From Prochlorococcus sp. MIT 0604 (GTDB lineage: Bacteria; Cyanobacteriota; Cyanobacteriia; PCC-6307; Cyanobiaceae), in the NCBI RefSeq assembly GCF_000757845.1, contig NZ_CP007753.1, positions 806,001-870,000 on the forward strand: DNA of 64,000 bases, given 5' to 3'. Position numbers and translations under genes: made by a program. Positions 9,525-18,013 of the stretch are shown piece by piece; within the stretch, counting starts at the first letter, position 1, and each line of letters begins with the position of its first letter. The notes under the pieces were generated by a model. It had not been told where the DNA came from. It searched no databases and was given only the letters and a program-made list of their open reading frames with translations.

Positions 9525-10811
9525 TTACTTTACTATAGTTGGGATCTGTTCTATATCAGTTGTAGATGAGCGACTTAAGAAATTCTTATTCATCGTCCAA
9601 CTTTTTGGCTTTTTTGTAATAGCCCATGTAATTGCATTGTTATTAAATCTTTTATTTAATAAATCAATAGTTCTCATGAGAATTGCTGATTTTTTTAGGT
9701 CTTTCTGAGATTTGTAATTGATAATTGATTGCTGTAAATATTCGCTACTAGTCAAATCCTGCATTAAAACACCAGCTTTTGAAAATTTATATTCGGGATT
9801 ATAAATTTCCTTAGATAATTCAACTACTATTTTTAAAATGCTATTTGTGTCGTCTGTTGCATTTGTAAGTTTTTTATGAGCACTTCTTTGATAATTTTGA
9901 CTTGAATATTTACTGGTTCTTGCAAATACTCTAATATTAGATGATTGCAAATTCTGACTTCTCATTTTTTCAGATGCTTTTATTGCGTGAGTCGCTAGTG
10001 CTTGAGTTAAGTCTTCTAATTTTGTGACAGGAGTACCGAAACTCCTGCTTACCTGAATTTCTTTTTTTGATTTCTTGTTTTTTTCTATAGACAGACATTT
10101 ATAACCTTTTAGTTCTAATTGCAATCTTTTTCCTACTATGCCTAGTTTCTTGGTGATTTCATTTTCTTTCATATCTCTTAATTCTTTCGCATTCTTAATA
10201 CCTTTACTTTGCAACCAATTAGAGGTTTGTTTACCGACTCCCCATATCTTATCTACACTAATTCTTTTTAAATAATTATTCTCATTTCTGGTTCTAGCTA
10301 AATCAAATATTCCAGCTGAATAATCAATATTTTTAGCTAATTTATTAGCAATTTTTGCTCTTACTTTATTTTCTCCTATTCCTACTGTTATGGTAATCCC
10401 TAGATTCTGATATATTAATGATCTTATGTTTCTTGCCCAAGGATATAGATTTTTATCATTAGGTCTGGAAATTGAGACAAATGCTTCGTCAATAGAATAA
10501 ATTTCTATTTCTTCGCAATGGTTTTTTAGTAAATTCATTAGTCTTCTGCTCATATCGCCGTAAAGCGAGTAGTTTGAGCTTAAGACTGCTACATCTAATT
10601 TATTTAATTTTTCTTTGATCTTAAAATAAGGAGTTCCCATTTTAATTTTTAAAGCTCGCGCTTCAGAACTTCTCGCAATGATACATCCATCATTATTAGA
10701 TAAAATTACTACTGGTTTATTTCTCAAATTAGGATTAATATTTTGTTCACATGAGGCATAAAAATTATTAGCATCTATAAGAGCTATAGCCTCATTACTT
10801 GAAATTCTCAT
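9525..10811 (-). CDS. umuC: Error-prone Y-family DNA polymerase V catalytic subunit UmuC
   Basis: Translesion DNA polymerase active after SOS induction, together with processed UmuD. The 428-residue protein has the Y-family metal-binding motifs: DANNFYAS near residue 13 and SIDEAF near 106-111. GIGENKVRAKIANKLAK, the helix-hairpin-helix region (DKIWGVGKQTSNWLQSKGI) and a little-finger/C-terminal part (LMQDLTS) follow. The start codon overlaps the umuD stop by four bases (ATGA type), a sign of translational coupling. Length and motif order fit UmuC rather than DinB. Confidence 0.96.
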   Translation of the reverse strand: MRISSNEAIALIDANNFYASCEQNINPNLRNKPVVILSNNDGCIIARSSEARALKIKMGTPYFKIKEKLNKLDVAVLSSNYSLYGDMSRRLMNLLKNHCEEIEIYSIDEAFVSISRPNDKNLYPWARNIRSLIYQNLGITITVGIGENKVRAKIANKLAKNIDYSAGIFDLARTRNENNYLKRISVDKIWGVGKQTSNWLQSKGIKNAKELRDMKENEITKKLGIVGKRLQLELKGYKCLSIEKNKKSKKEIQVSRSFGTPVTKLEDLTQALATHAIKASEKMRSQNLQSSNIRVFARTSKYSSQNYQRSAHKKLTNATDDTNSILKIVVELSKEIYNPEYKFSKAGVLMQDLTSSEYLQQSIINYKSQKDLKKSAILMRTIDLLNKRFNNNAITWAITKKPKSWTMNKNFLSRSSTTDIEQIPTIVK

Positions 10812-11224
10812 AAATAGCTATGTATTGAATAAATAACCACTCCCCATATCTGTACATCAATATGGTTTTTAAAGCTAAAATCAGGATAATTATGATTTTC
10901 TGCTTTTAAATATAATTCGTCATTTTTTATAGATAATCTTTTTATTGTAAATTCCCCGTCTATCATTGCAATGACAATATCCCCTGGCTTGGCTATTAAA
11001 CTCTTGTCTACTATTATTAAATCTTTATCTTTAATACCTGCATTTATCATTGATTCACCTTTAACTCTAAGAAAAAAAGTACTAAACGGATTAGATATTA
11101 AATGTTCATTTAAATCAATATTTTCTTCCGTATAGTCATCTGCGGGAGAAGGAAATCCTGCAGATACCGAACCATTTAATAAGGGGATTCTGAACCTTTT
11201 ACTAGCTGAATCAAAGGAATCCAA
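10808..11224 (-). CDS. umuD: SOS mutagenesis protein UmuD (S24/LexA-like autoprotease)
   Basis: The 138-residue product has all elements of a RecA*-stimulated self-cleaving protein. These are the Ala22-Gly23 scissile bond (SVSAGFPSPADDY), the catalytic Ser58 in GESM and the general-base Lys95 in FTIKRL. Cleavage gives UmuD', which activates UmuC. The start is TTG at 11224; no better upstream start is visible. A LexA-like palindrome lies 13-28 bases upstream of the start. umuC follows with a four-base overlap. Confidence 0.95.
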   Translation of the reverse strand: MDSFDSASKRFRIPLLNGSVSAGFPSPADDYTEENIDLNEHLISNPFSTFFLRVKGESMINAGIKDKDLIIVDKSLIAKPGDIVIAMIDGEFTIKRLSIKNDELYLKAENHNYPDFSFKNHIDVQIWGVVIYSIHSYL

Positions 11225-11236
11225 GACTTAAATTAA

Positions 11237-11252
11237 TAGTATATATGTACTA
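11237..11252 (-). promoter_or_regulatory. Probable LexA operator of the umuDC operon
   Basis: The plus-strand sequence TAGTATATATGTACTA is palindromic at seven of eight base pairs. It resembles the cyanobacterial SOS box (AGTACWNWTGTWCT type). It sits just upstream of the umuD TTG start, overlapping an AT-rich stretch (TATTAT on the minus strand) that could be a -10 element. Binding here would block transcription until LexA is inactivated. The match and position are seen directly; LexA control is inferred from them and from the identity of the genes. Confidence 0.66.
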
Positions 11253-11322
11253 TATAATAAAAATCAAAAAAATAGTTAGTTATTAAAGTTTTATAGATTA
11301 ATTTTAGATTAAATCTAATCTT

Positions 11323-11739
11323 TTAAGAGCGATGGTAAGGGGAGTTGTTAGATATAGAGACAGCTCTATAGATTTGCTCGATTAGAATTAATCTAGCTAA
11401 TTCATGAGGAAAAGTTAAAGGAGATAAACTTAGTATAAGATCTGAATTTTTTTTTATATCTGAACTTATTCCATCAGTATCACCGATTAAGAAATTAATT
11501 TTTTTATTTTTAAAACTTAAGAGAAAAGAACAAAAATCAACTGAATTAAACTGCTTCCCTTCTTCACTTAGGCAGATAATGATGTTGTTATTAGATCTAA
11601 GATTATTTAAATTAAAAGTCTTTAACTCATTAATGATAAGTTCAGGCATTCTTTTTTTGTATTGATTAATTCCATCTCTAATCCAAATTTTCTTTATTTT
11701 GCCAATAGCATAAATTGTTAATCTATTACTCTGAAGCAT
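11323..11739 (-). CDS. rlmH: 23S rRNA pseudouridine-1915 N3-methyltransferase
   Basis: SPOUT-class (knotted) SAM-dependent methyltransferase that acts on helix 69 of 23S rRNA in assembled ribosomes. The 138-residue product shows the family signature [10 protein letters not shown] (usually FxIGGxxG), the [24 protein letters not shown] block and the characteristic C-terminal YHR. The second Gly of the SAM-loop motif is Asp here (IGDTDG), a small deviation. The gene lies upstream of umuD on the same strand, with about 98 bases and the LexA-like site between them, so umuDC has its own promoter. Confidence 0.94.
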   Translation of the reverse strand: MLQSNRLTIYAIGKIKKIWIRDGINQYKKRMPELIINELKTFNLNNLRSNNNIIICLSEEGKQFNSVDFCSFLLSFKNKKINFLIGDTDGISSDIKKNSDLILSLSPLTFPHELARLILIEQIYRAVSISNNSPYHRS

Positions 11740-11758
11740 AAGTAAATATTAAAAATAA

Positions 11759-12079
11759 TTATTCATCAAGAAGATAATTAAATTCATCATATAGTTCCTC
11801 TTCAGTTGTTAATTTAGCTTTTTTAGAATTCATATTAATTTGATTAAGCTCACTTTTTCTTAATGAATTATTAACGTTAGAAGTCTCTTCTAAAGATTCT
11901 GAATTATCAATTAAAGAATAAAAAATTTTATTGGGATCTTCTGAATTATGTGAATTAGAGATAAAATTATCATTGTTAGGTACATTTGTGTAATTACTTA
12001 TATTTTTACTTTCATTATTTAAATTTTTATTTTTTTTAAATTTATTGAGTTTATCTAAATTTTTTTTTGATAAGCTCAT
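11759..12079 (-). CDS. Asn/Ser-rich acidic hypothetical protein
   Basis: Not recognised. The 106-residue product is low-complexity: a Lys-rich N-terminus (residues 1-25), an Asn/Ser-rich middle and an acidic C-terminus ending EELYDEFNYLLDE. It has no Cys, no membrane segment and no signal peptide, so it is probably largely disordered with one amphipathic C-terminal helix. It stops 19 bases before the rlmH start on the same strand and may share its transcript. It is divergent from rsmA. The ATG start, the position between conserved genes and the lack of a competing frame support it as a real gene, though composition bias weakens this. Confidence 0.6.
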   Translation of the reverse strand: MSLSKKNLDKLNKFKKNKNLNNESKNISNYTNVPNNDNFISNSHNSEDPNKIFYSLIDNSESLEETSNVNNSLRKSELNQINMNSKKAKLTTEEELYDEFNYLLDE

Positions 12080-12135
12080 GATATAAAGTATTAAATAAAT
12101 TCATATTTAATTTAAACATATTATTTATCTTTTAG

Positions 12136-12960
12136 ATGAATTCTAAAAACTATCATCAAAAAAAAAGATTTGGACAACACTGGTTGGTAAATAAAAAAAT
12201 ATTAGAAAAAATTAAAGAAATTGCTGTTCTTAATGAAAATGACTTTATTTTAGAAATTGGTCCAGGTAAAGGAGCTTTAACATCTAAGTTATTAGATTCA
12301 GAAATTAAAAAATTACATGCAATTGAATTAGATAAAGATTTAATAAATTTATTAAATAACAAATTCAATAATAATGATAAGTTTACACTTCAGCAGGGAG
12401 ATATCCTTACTGTAAATTTAGATTCAATTAATAAGAAGATTACGAAGGTTATTGCAAATATTCCTTACAATATAACAGGCCCAATATTGGATATTTTCAT
12501 AGGGCGATTGGGCATTATAAGAAACTATAATTATGAAAAAATAATATTTTTAATGCAGAAAGACGTTGTAGATAGGATTTTGTCAAATGAAGGAAGTCCC
12601 AATGCTGGTGCGCTTAGTGTAAGAATGCAACTCTTATCAAAAATAAAAAAAATTTGCGATGTACCGCCTTCATCATTTAGTCCGCCTCCAAAAGTTTTTT
12701 CTTCTTTAGTAGTTTTCGAACCAATTAGAAATGATTTAAGATTAGACATTAGTCTAGAAAAATATATAGATAAACTTCTTCGAATTTCATTTAATTCAAG
12801 AAGAAAAATGCTTAGAAATACTCTCAATTCAATACTTTCAAATGAAGAGATAAATGAATTATCTGAATATTCAAAAGTATGCTTCAATCTAAGACCACAA
12901 GATATTTCAATTGACCAATGGATTAAGCTTGCAGAAAATTGTATTAAAATTAAAAAATAA
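12136..12960 (+). CDS. rsmA: 16S rRNA (adenine-1518/1519-N6) dimethyltransferase
   Basis: Also known as KsgA. It dimethylates two adjacent adenosines in the 16S rRNA 3' terminal hairpin late in 30S assembly. The 274-residue protein begins with [17 protein letters not shown]. It has the SAM-binding IGPGKGALT (residues 41-49), the acidic AIELDKDL, the catalytic NIPY (108-111) and the C-terminal [17 protein letters not shown], all family hallmarks. It is the first gene of a plus-strand run with ispE 12 bases downstream, an order also common in other bacteria. Confidence 0.96.
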   Translation: MNSKNYHQKKRFGQHWLVNKKILEKIKEIAVLNENDFILEIGPGKGALTSKLLDSEIKKLHAIELDKDLINLLNNKFNNNDKFTLQQGDILTVNLDSINKKITKVIANIPYNITGPILDIFIGRLGIIRNYNYEKIIFLMQKDVVDRILSNEGSPNAGALSVRMQLLSKIKKICDVPPSSFSPPPKVFSSLVVFEPIRNDLRLDISLEKYIDKLLRISFNSRRKMLRNTLNSILSNEEINELSEYSKVCFNLRPQDISIDQWIKLAENCIKIKK

Positions 12961-12972
12961 AAATTTAACTAT

Positions 12973-13908
12973 ATGCAAGATTTAGCTAAAAAGAAAATTA
13001 TTATAAAATCTCCTGCCAAAATAAATTTACACCTTGAAGTTATTGGGAAAAGAGAGGATGGATTCCATGAGTTAGCAATGATTATGCAAAATATTGATCT
13101 TTCTGATTATTTAGAGTTTCAAATTAACAATGAAGGTTTAATTAAACTTGATTCTGATTGTAATGATTTAAGTTTATCTAGTGATAACTTAATTGTTAAA
13201 TCGGCAAATCTTTTAAGGGAAAAATCAAATATAGATATTGGTGCGAATATATTTTTAAGAAAAAACATTCCAATTGGTGCAGGATTAGCAGGCGGATCCA
13301 GTAATGCAGCAGCAACATTAATTGGTCTTAATAAATTATGGGATTTGAACTTAGATCAAAAAACATTATGTTCATTAGCATCAACTTTAGGATCTGATAT
13401 TCCATTTTTTATAAATGGAGGTATTCAATTATGTTTTGGAAGAGGCGAAATTTTGGAGAAATTAGATTCAGTCTTTGAATATGCAGTAATTCTTTTAAAA
13501 AATCCAAATGTATCAGTATCTACTGCTGAAATTTATAAAAAATATAGTAATAGATTTTGTGATCAATATCTTATTAATAAAGAAATGATTGAGAACATAA
13601 GAAAAAATTTAAGAGATAATGGTTTAAATAACTTAAATTTTGATAATCAAAATTTAAATATTAAAAATGATTTGCAGTTAGTTGTTGGAAATGACAATGC
13701 GTCTGTAAAGCAGGCATTATATTTACTTTCTAAATTAAAGAATAGTCTGTCATTTTCAATGAGTGGATCAGGTCCAACATGCTTTGCACTTTTTAAGGAT
13801 TTGGAGACTGCTAAAAAAGAATTAGCTGCAAATTATAAATTATTTAAAGATAATGGTTACGATTCATGGGTTTGCACTTTCCTTGAAAAAGGAATAACAT
13901 TTATTTAA
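12973..13908 (+). CDS. ispE: 4-diphosphocytidyl-2-C-methyl-D-erythritol kinase
   Basis: GHMP-family kinase of the MEP isoprenoid pathway; it phosphorylates CDP-ME at the 2-hydroxyl. The 311-residue protein shows PAKINLHLEVIGKREDGFHEL at the N-terminus. The ATP-binding PIGAGLAGGSSNAA lies at residues 100-113, with SDIPFFINGG and MSGSGPTCFALF toward the C-terminus. Its products feed carotenoid, chlorophyll-phytyl and quinone synthesis, which connects it functionally with dxs at 36.5 kb. It sits directly downstream of rsmA. Confidence 0.96.
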   Translation: MQDLAKKKIIIKSPAKINLHLEVIGKREDGFHELAMIMQNIDLSDYLEFQINNEGLIKLDSDCNDLSLSSDNLIVKSANLLREKSNIDIGANIFLRKNIPIGAGLAGGSSNAAATLIGLNKLWDLNLDQKTLCSLASTLGSDIPFFINGGIQLCFGRGEILEKLDSVFEYAVILLKNPNVSVSTAEIYKKYSNRFCDQYLINKEMIENIRKNLRDNGLNNLNFDNQNLNIKNDLQLVVGNDNASVKQALYLLSKLKNSLSFSMSGSGPTCFALFKDLETAKKELAANYKLFKDNGYDSWVCTFLEKGITFI

Positions 13909-13932
13909 ATTTTTTTTATACAAAATTTTATT

Positions 13933-14235
13933 GTGGCTGATAATAGTAATAAATATATTGAAAAAAATATTCCCGAAAAAGGACCATTAAATTTTATTGT
14001 AGGATCATTAACCAGTTTTTTATTATTTATATTTTTTTATTTTTTAAGTAATAAAATTGCAATTTATTTTTCAATACATAAACCAACTAATTCTTCTGAA
14101 ATAGTCCAAAATATTTCTTCTAGTATTAATACCTTAATAATTGGATTATCTTTTTTGCTAACTTTTTCTTTTGCTTTTATAGGTATAGGACTTTTTATTG
14201 TATTTATTCGAAGTTTTTTTCTGAAGAAAAGTTGA
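13933..14235 (+). CDS. DUF3082 family membrane protein
   Basis: Cyanobacterial/plastid-type small membrane protein of unknown function, 100 residues from a GTG start. Two strongly hydrophobic segments (about residues 19-42 and 66-95) flank a short polar loop, with a basic C-terminus (RSFFLKKS). The DUF3082 assignment rests on size, helix layout and position between ispE and the pyruvate dehydrogenase gene. It follows ispE by 24 bases and is likely in the same operon. Confidence 0.7.
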   Translation: MADNSNKYIEKNIPEKGPLNFIVGSLTSFLLFIFFYFLSNKIAIYFSIHKPTNSSEIVQNISSSINTLIIGLSFLLTFSFAFIGIGLFIVFIRSFFLKKS

Positions 14236-14270
14236 ATTGTGCATATCATTAAAAAAAACACTTTCATTGA

Positions 14271-14366
14271 ATGTCTCTACATGACTTAGGACTATTAATA
14301 CTTTTGCTTTCACCAGGAATGATTTTGTCAATATTACTACTTATAACATTTGCTGAAGGAGGTTAA
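14271..14366 (+). CDS. Unlisted 31-residue single-helix membrane microprotein
   Basis: A short frame from ATG 14271 to TAA 14364-14366 encodes a 31-residue product starting MSLHDLGLLILLLSPG and ending LLITFAEGG. It is one hydrophobic helix with a short polar N-terminus and Gly-Gly end. The layout resembles the one-helix subunits of thylakoid complexes (PsbM, PetL, PsaM class), but I cannot assign it to any of them. It lies 35 bases after DUF3082 and 49 before pdhB on the same strand. Evidence for translation is indirect: good start, coherent helix, suitable gap. Conservation was not tested. Confidence 0.55.
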   Translation: MSLHDLGLLILLLSPGMILSILLLITFAEGG

Positions 14367-14415
14367 ATTAATCAAAGTGGTAGGATTATATATGTGATTA
14401 ATTAGGTAATTAATT

Positions 14416-15399
14416 GTGGCTGGAACATTATTATTTAATGCTTTGAAAGAGGCAATTGATGAAGAAATGGCAAATGATGTAAATGTTTGCGTTATGGGGG
14501 AAGATGTTGGTCAATATGGAGGATCTTACAAGGTTACTAAGGATTTATATGAGAAATATGGAGAGTTAAGAGTCCTAGATACTCCAATTGCAGAGAATAG
14601 TTTTACGGGAATGGCTGTGGGTGCAGCAATGACTGGGTTAAGACCAATAGTAGAAGGAATGAATATGGGTTTTTTGCTATTAGCTTTTAATCAGATATCA
14701 AATAATATGGGGATGCTTAGATATACAAGCGGAGGAAATTATAAAATACCAGCAGTAGTTAGAGGACCTGGAGGAGTTGGTCGTCAACTTGGTGCTGAAC
14801 ACAGTCAAAGACTTGAAGCCTATTTTCATGCAGTTCCTGGTATAAAGATTGTTGCGTGCAGTACACCTATAAATGCTAAGGGTTTAATGAAAGCAGCTAT
14901 AAGAGATGATAATCCGGTTCTATTTTTCGAACATGTTCTTCTATACAACTTGTCTGAAGAATTGCCTGAGGGTGATTATACTTGTGCTTTAGATCAGGCT
15001 GACATTGTAAAAGAAGGTAAAGATATTACTTTATTGACTTATTCAAGAATGAGACATCACTGCCTTAAAGCTGTTGAAGAATTAGAAAAAAAAGGAATAG
15101 ATGTTGAGTTAATAGATTTAATAAGTTTAAAACCATTTGATATGGAAACTATCTCAAAATCAATAAGAAAAACCAATAATGTAATTATTGTTGAAGAATG
15201 TATGAAGACTGGAGGTATTGGTGCAGAATTAATCGCCTTGATAACAGAGGAGTGTTTCGATGATCTTGATGCCCGACCAATTAGATTATCTAGTCAGGAT
15301 ATTCCAACTCCGTATAATGGAAATCTTGAGAATTTGACAATAATTCAACCACATCAAATTGTTGAAAAAGTTGAAGATTTAATTAGTGGGAGCATATAG
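14416..15399 (+). CDS. pdhB: Pyruvate dehydrogenase E1 component, beta subunit
   Basis: Beta half of the thiamine-diphosphate-dependent E1 enzyme that decarboxylates pyruvate for acetyl-CoA synthesis. The 327-residue product shows the transketolase pyrimidine-binding features ([55 protein letters not shown]). The C-terminal domain has [15 protein letters not shown] and [10 protein letters not shown]. Translation starts at GTG 14416, as the next residues [17 protein letters not shown] match the family N-terminus. The alpha subunit is not in the window, as is usual in cyanobacteria where the pdh genes are scattered. secD follows after three bases. Confidence 0.95.
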   Translation: MAGTLLFNALKEAIDEEMANDVNVCVMGEDVGQYGGSYKVTKDLYEKYGELRVLDTPIAENSFTGMAVGAAMTGLRPIVEGMNMGFLLLAFNQISNNMGMLRYTSGGNYKIPAVVRGPGGVGRQLGAEHSQRLEAYFHAVPGIKIVACSTPINAKGLMKAAIRDDNPVLFFEHVLLYNLSEELPEGDYTCALDQADIVKEGKDITLLTYSRMRHHCLKAVEELEKKGIDVELIDLISLKPFDMETISKSIRKTNNVIIVEECMKTGGIGAELIALITEECFDDLDARPIRLSSQDIPTPYNGNLENLTIIQPHQIVEKVEDLISGSI

Positions 15400-15402
15400 A
15401 GA

Positions 15403-16872
15403 ATGAAAAGAAGGCAAGGTTGGCTTTTTTTTATTATATTTCTACTTACGTTATCTGTTTATCTATTAATAAATTATCCCTTACAGTTGGGATTGGATTT
15501 AAAAGGAGGTTCTCAACTTACACTACAAATTATTAAAGAAGAAGGTAAGGTAACAAAGGATGAACTTGATGCAGTTAATTCGGTTATAGATAGACGAGTT
15601 AACAACTTAGGTGTTTCAGAATCTAACTTGCAAACCCTAGGTGGAGATCAATTGATTTTAGAATTACCTGGAGAACAAAATCCACTTGTTGCTTCAAGAG
15701 TTTTAGGTAAGACTGCTTTATTAGAATTTAGGACCCAAAAAGAAGGAACATCTACTGATTTAAAAACTCTGCAATTTCAGAGGTTTAATATTAAAGAATT
15801 AATTGAACAATATTCCTCTTCAGAAAAAAGTCAATATGATGATAATTTCTTAAAGATTATTCAAGATGATCTTAATGAGATAGAGCAAGATTTAAATTAC
15901 TCATCTACTAATAGTGATTTATATAGTAAGTTAATTGAAATTAAAAAGTATGTTGATAAAGAAATTACAAATTTATTTATTAAAACAGACTTATCTGGTA
16001 AGGATCTTATTAACGCAGGAAGGAGACAAGAACAAACAAATAATAATTGGGAAGTTTTATTAACTTTTAGTAATTCAGGAGGTGAAAAGTTTGCAGAAAT
16101 TACAAAGTCAATTGCTGGCACTAATCAACTATTGGCTATCATTCTTGATGGTGAATCAATAAGTGAAGCCAGCGTTGGTAGTCAGTTTGTTAATACTGGA
16201 ATTACAGGTGGATCAGCAACAATAAGTGGTAATTTTAGCGCTGAAAATGCTAGAGAATTAGAAGTTCAACTTAAAGGTGGTTCATTGCCATTGCCTATTG
16301 AAATAGTAGAAACTAATACTATAGGTGCTCTTTTGGGATCCAAAAATATTTTAAAAAGTCTTTATGCAGCTATTAGTGGATTAATTTTTGTTGGTATATT
16401 TATGATTTTTAATTATAGAATTCTAGGTTTTGTTTCAGTTCTTTCTCTAGTACTTTATGGTTTTTTTAACTTGGCCCTATATTCATTAATTCCTGTAACT
16501 TTGACTTTACCTGGAATATCTGGTCTTATACTTAGCATCGGTATGGCCGTTGATGCAAATATTCTAATATTTGAGAGAATTAGAGAAGAATTATATGATG
16601 GTAATACTCTTACAAGATCTATAGATAGCGGTTTCCAAAGAGCTAATTCATCAATAGTTGATGGCCATATTACAACTCTTCTAAGTTGTTTTGTATTGTT
16701 TATATTAGGAACAAATTTTGTTAAAGGTTTTGCGGCAACATTAGGTATTGGAGTATTAATAAGCTTGTTTACCTCATTAAATTGTTCTAAAACTATTTTG
16801 CGATTTTTTACAACATATCAATCTTTAAGACAAAAAAACCTCTATCTACCAAGGAATAATTTCTCAAATTAA
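15403..16872 (+). CDS. secD: Preprotein translocase subunit SecD
   Basis: RND-superfamily membrane protein that works with SecF to pull exported proteins through SecYEG using the proton gradient. The 489-residue product has an N-terminal membrane helix, the GLDLKGGSQLTLQI D1 motif, the large periplasmic domain, and five further helices. The SISGLILSIGMAVDANILIFERIREEL family block is recognisable around residues 373-397. It starts three bases after pdhB and is followed 22 bases later by secF. In cyanobacteria it may act in thylakoid and plasma membranes. Confidence 0.96.
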   Translation: MKRRQGWLFFIIFLLTLSVYLLINYPLQLGLDLKGGSQLTLQIIKEEGKVTKDELDAVNSVIDRRVNNLGVSESNLQTLGGDQLILELPGEQNPLVASRVLGKTALLEFRTQKEGTSTDLKTLQFQRFNIKELIEQYSSSEKSQYDDNFLKIIQDDLNEIEQDLNYSSTNSDLYSKLIEIKKYVDKEITNLFIKTDLSGKDLINAGRRQEQTNNNWEVLLTFSNSGGEKFAEITKSIAGTNQLLAIILDGESISEASVGSQFVNTGITGGSATISGNFSAENARELEVQLKGGSLPLPIEIVETNTIGALLGSKNILKSLYAAISGLIFVGIFMIFNYRILGFVSVLSLVLYGFFNLALYSLIPVTLTLPGISGLILSIGMAVDANILIFERIREELYDGNTLTRSIDSGFQRANSSIVDGHITTLLSCFVLFILGTNFVKGFAATLGIGVLISLFTSLNCSKTILRFFTTYQSLRQKNLYLPRNNFSN

Positions 16873-16894
16873 ATTTTTTAATTCTTACTTTCCC

Positions 16895-17809
16895 ATGAAA
16901 TACAATCTTGAACTAAAAAAAAATAAAAGAAAGATAATTAGTTTTTCAACTGTTCTTATTTTGTTGAGTCTTTTAGGAATTTTATATTCTAGTTTTAATA
17001 CTTCTTATAAGAAACCTATAAATTTAGGGATGGATTTTGTTGGAGGAAATGAACTAAGAATAGAGAGAATTTGTGATGATCAATGTTCTAAATTTCCCCC
17101 CGATTCTGTTTTAGAAAATTTAAGAGAGATCTCTGAAAATAAAAAAATCTTAAATAATATTAAATTACAATTCCAAAATAATGATAAATTAATTTCAATA
17201 AGAACACCTTATTTGAGTATCGAAGAATCAAATAATCTTATTAAAAATCTTGATAATATTATTGGACCTCTTAATTATGAGAGTAAGGATTCAAGATTAA
17301 TTGGTCCAAAGCTTGGGAAAAGATTACTTACTAATTGTGTTACTTCATTGTTAGTTTCTTTATTTGCAATATCTTTATATATAACTATTAGATTTGATAA
17401 AAAATATGCATTATTTGCTTTATTAGCTTTATTCCATGATTTATTAATTGTTTTCGGTATATTCTCCTGGTTAGGAATTATATTATCTGTTGAAGTAAAT
17501 AGTTTATTTGCTGTGTCGTTGTTAACTATTGCTGGGTATTCTGTAAATGATACCGTTGTAATTTTTGATAGAATTCGTGAAAATTTAAAATCAAAGAAAG
17601 AAGACTATAACGAAATTATTCAATTATCAGTAAACGATTCATTTAGGAGAACCACGTTTACCAGTATTACAACCCTTATCCCTTTATTAAGTATAATTTT
17701 GTTTGGCTCTTACTCGCTATTTTGGTTTTCTTTGTCCTTATCATTAGGAATTATAGTTGGAAGTTATTCAAGTATTTTATTGGCCCCATCTTTGTTGCTG
17801 AAAGACTGA
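16895..17809 (+). CDS. secF: Preprotein translocase subunit SecF
   Basis: Partner of SecD. The 304-residue protein starts with a membrane helix, then has NLGMDFVGGNELRIE (the SecF counterpart of the SecD GLDLKGG motif) and a short periplasmic domain. Five C-terminal helices carry LTIAGYSVNDTVVIFDRIRENL, the clear SecF signature. It is encoded 22 bases after secD, the standard order. Confidence 0.96.
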   Translation: MKYNLELKKNKRKIISFSTVLILLSLLGILYSSFNTSYKKPINLGMDFVGGNELRIERICDDQCSKFPPDSVLENLREISENKKILNNIKLQFQNNDKLISIRTPYLSIEESNNLIKNLDNIIGPLNYESKDSRLIGPKLGKRLLTNCVTSLLVSLFAISLYITIRFDKKYALFALLALFHDLLIVFGIFSWLGIILSVEVNSLFAVSLLTIAGYSVNDTVVIFDRIRENLKSKKEDYNEIIQLSVNDSFRRTTFTSITTLIPLLSIILFGSYSLFWFSLSLSLGIIVGSYSSILLAPSLLLKD

Positions 17810-17827
17810 GCTTAGGCTTTTAATTGT

Positions 17828-18010
17828 ATGAAATTGAATTATTATTTAATAATTTTGTTTTCTTTAGTTTTAATAGATCTTTCTACTGAGCTAAGAATAT
17901 TATTTGATCATTTTACTTTTAGTTCACTATATTTTGCTATTGGTAAACATCCCTTAGCTTTTTTTATTCTTTTTTCATACCCATATATATATAAAAAATT
18001 AATTAAGTAG
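17828..18010 (+). CDS. Small hypothetical membrane protein
   Basis: Not recognised. The 60-residue product has an N-terminal hydrophobic helix (residues 3-18) and a second aromatic-rich hydrophobic stretch (residues 38-55), and ends in a basic YIYKKLIK. It begins 18 bases after secF on the same strand and ends three bases before the convergent AI-2E-family gene. ATG start and position suggest it belongs to the secDF transcript. Its existence as a gene is plausible but not proven by sequence alone. Confidence 0.55.
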   Translation: MKLNYYLIILFSLVLIDLSTELRILFDHFTFSSLYFAIGKHPLAFFILFSYPYIYKKLIK

Positions 18011-18013
18011 ATT

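Noticed and set aside
11304..11318. Palindrome TTAGATTAAATCTAA after rlmH
   Set aside because: Loop of one base and no T-run, so not a terminator; likely chance in AT-rich DNA.
12531..12887. 118-residue antisense frame in rsmA
   Set aside because: Shadow with no domain; rsmA is certain.
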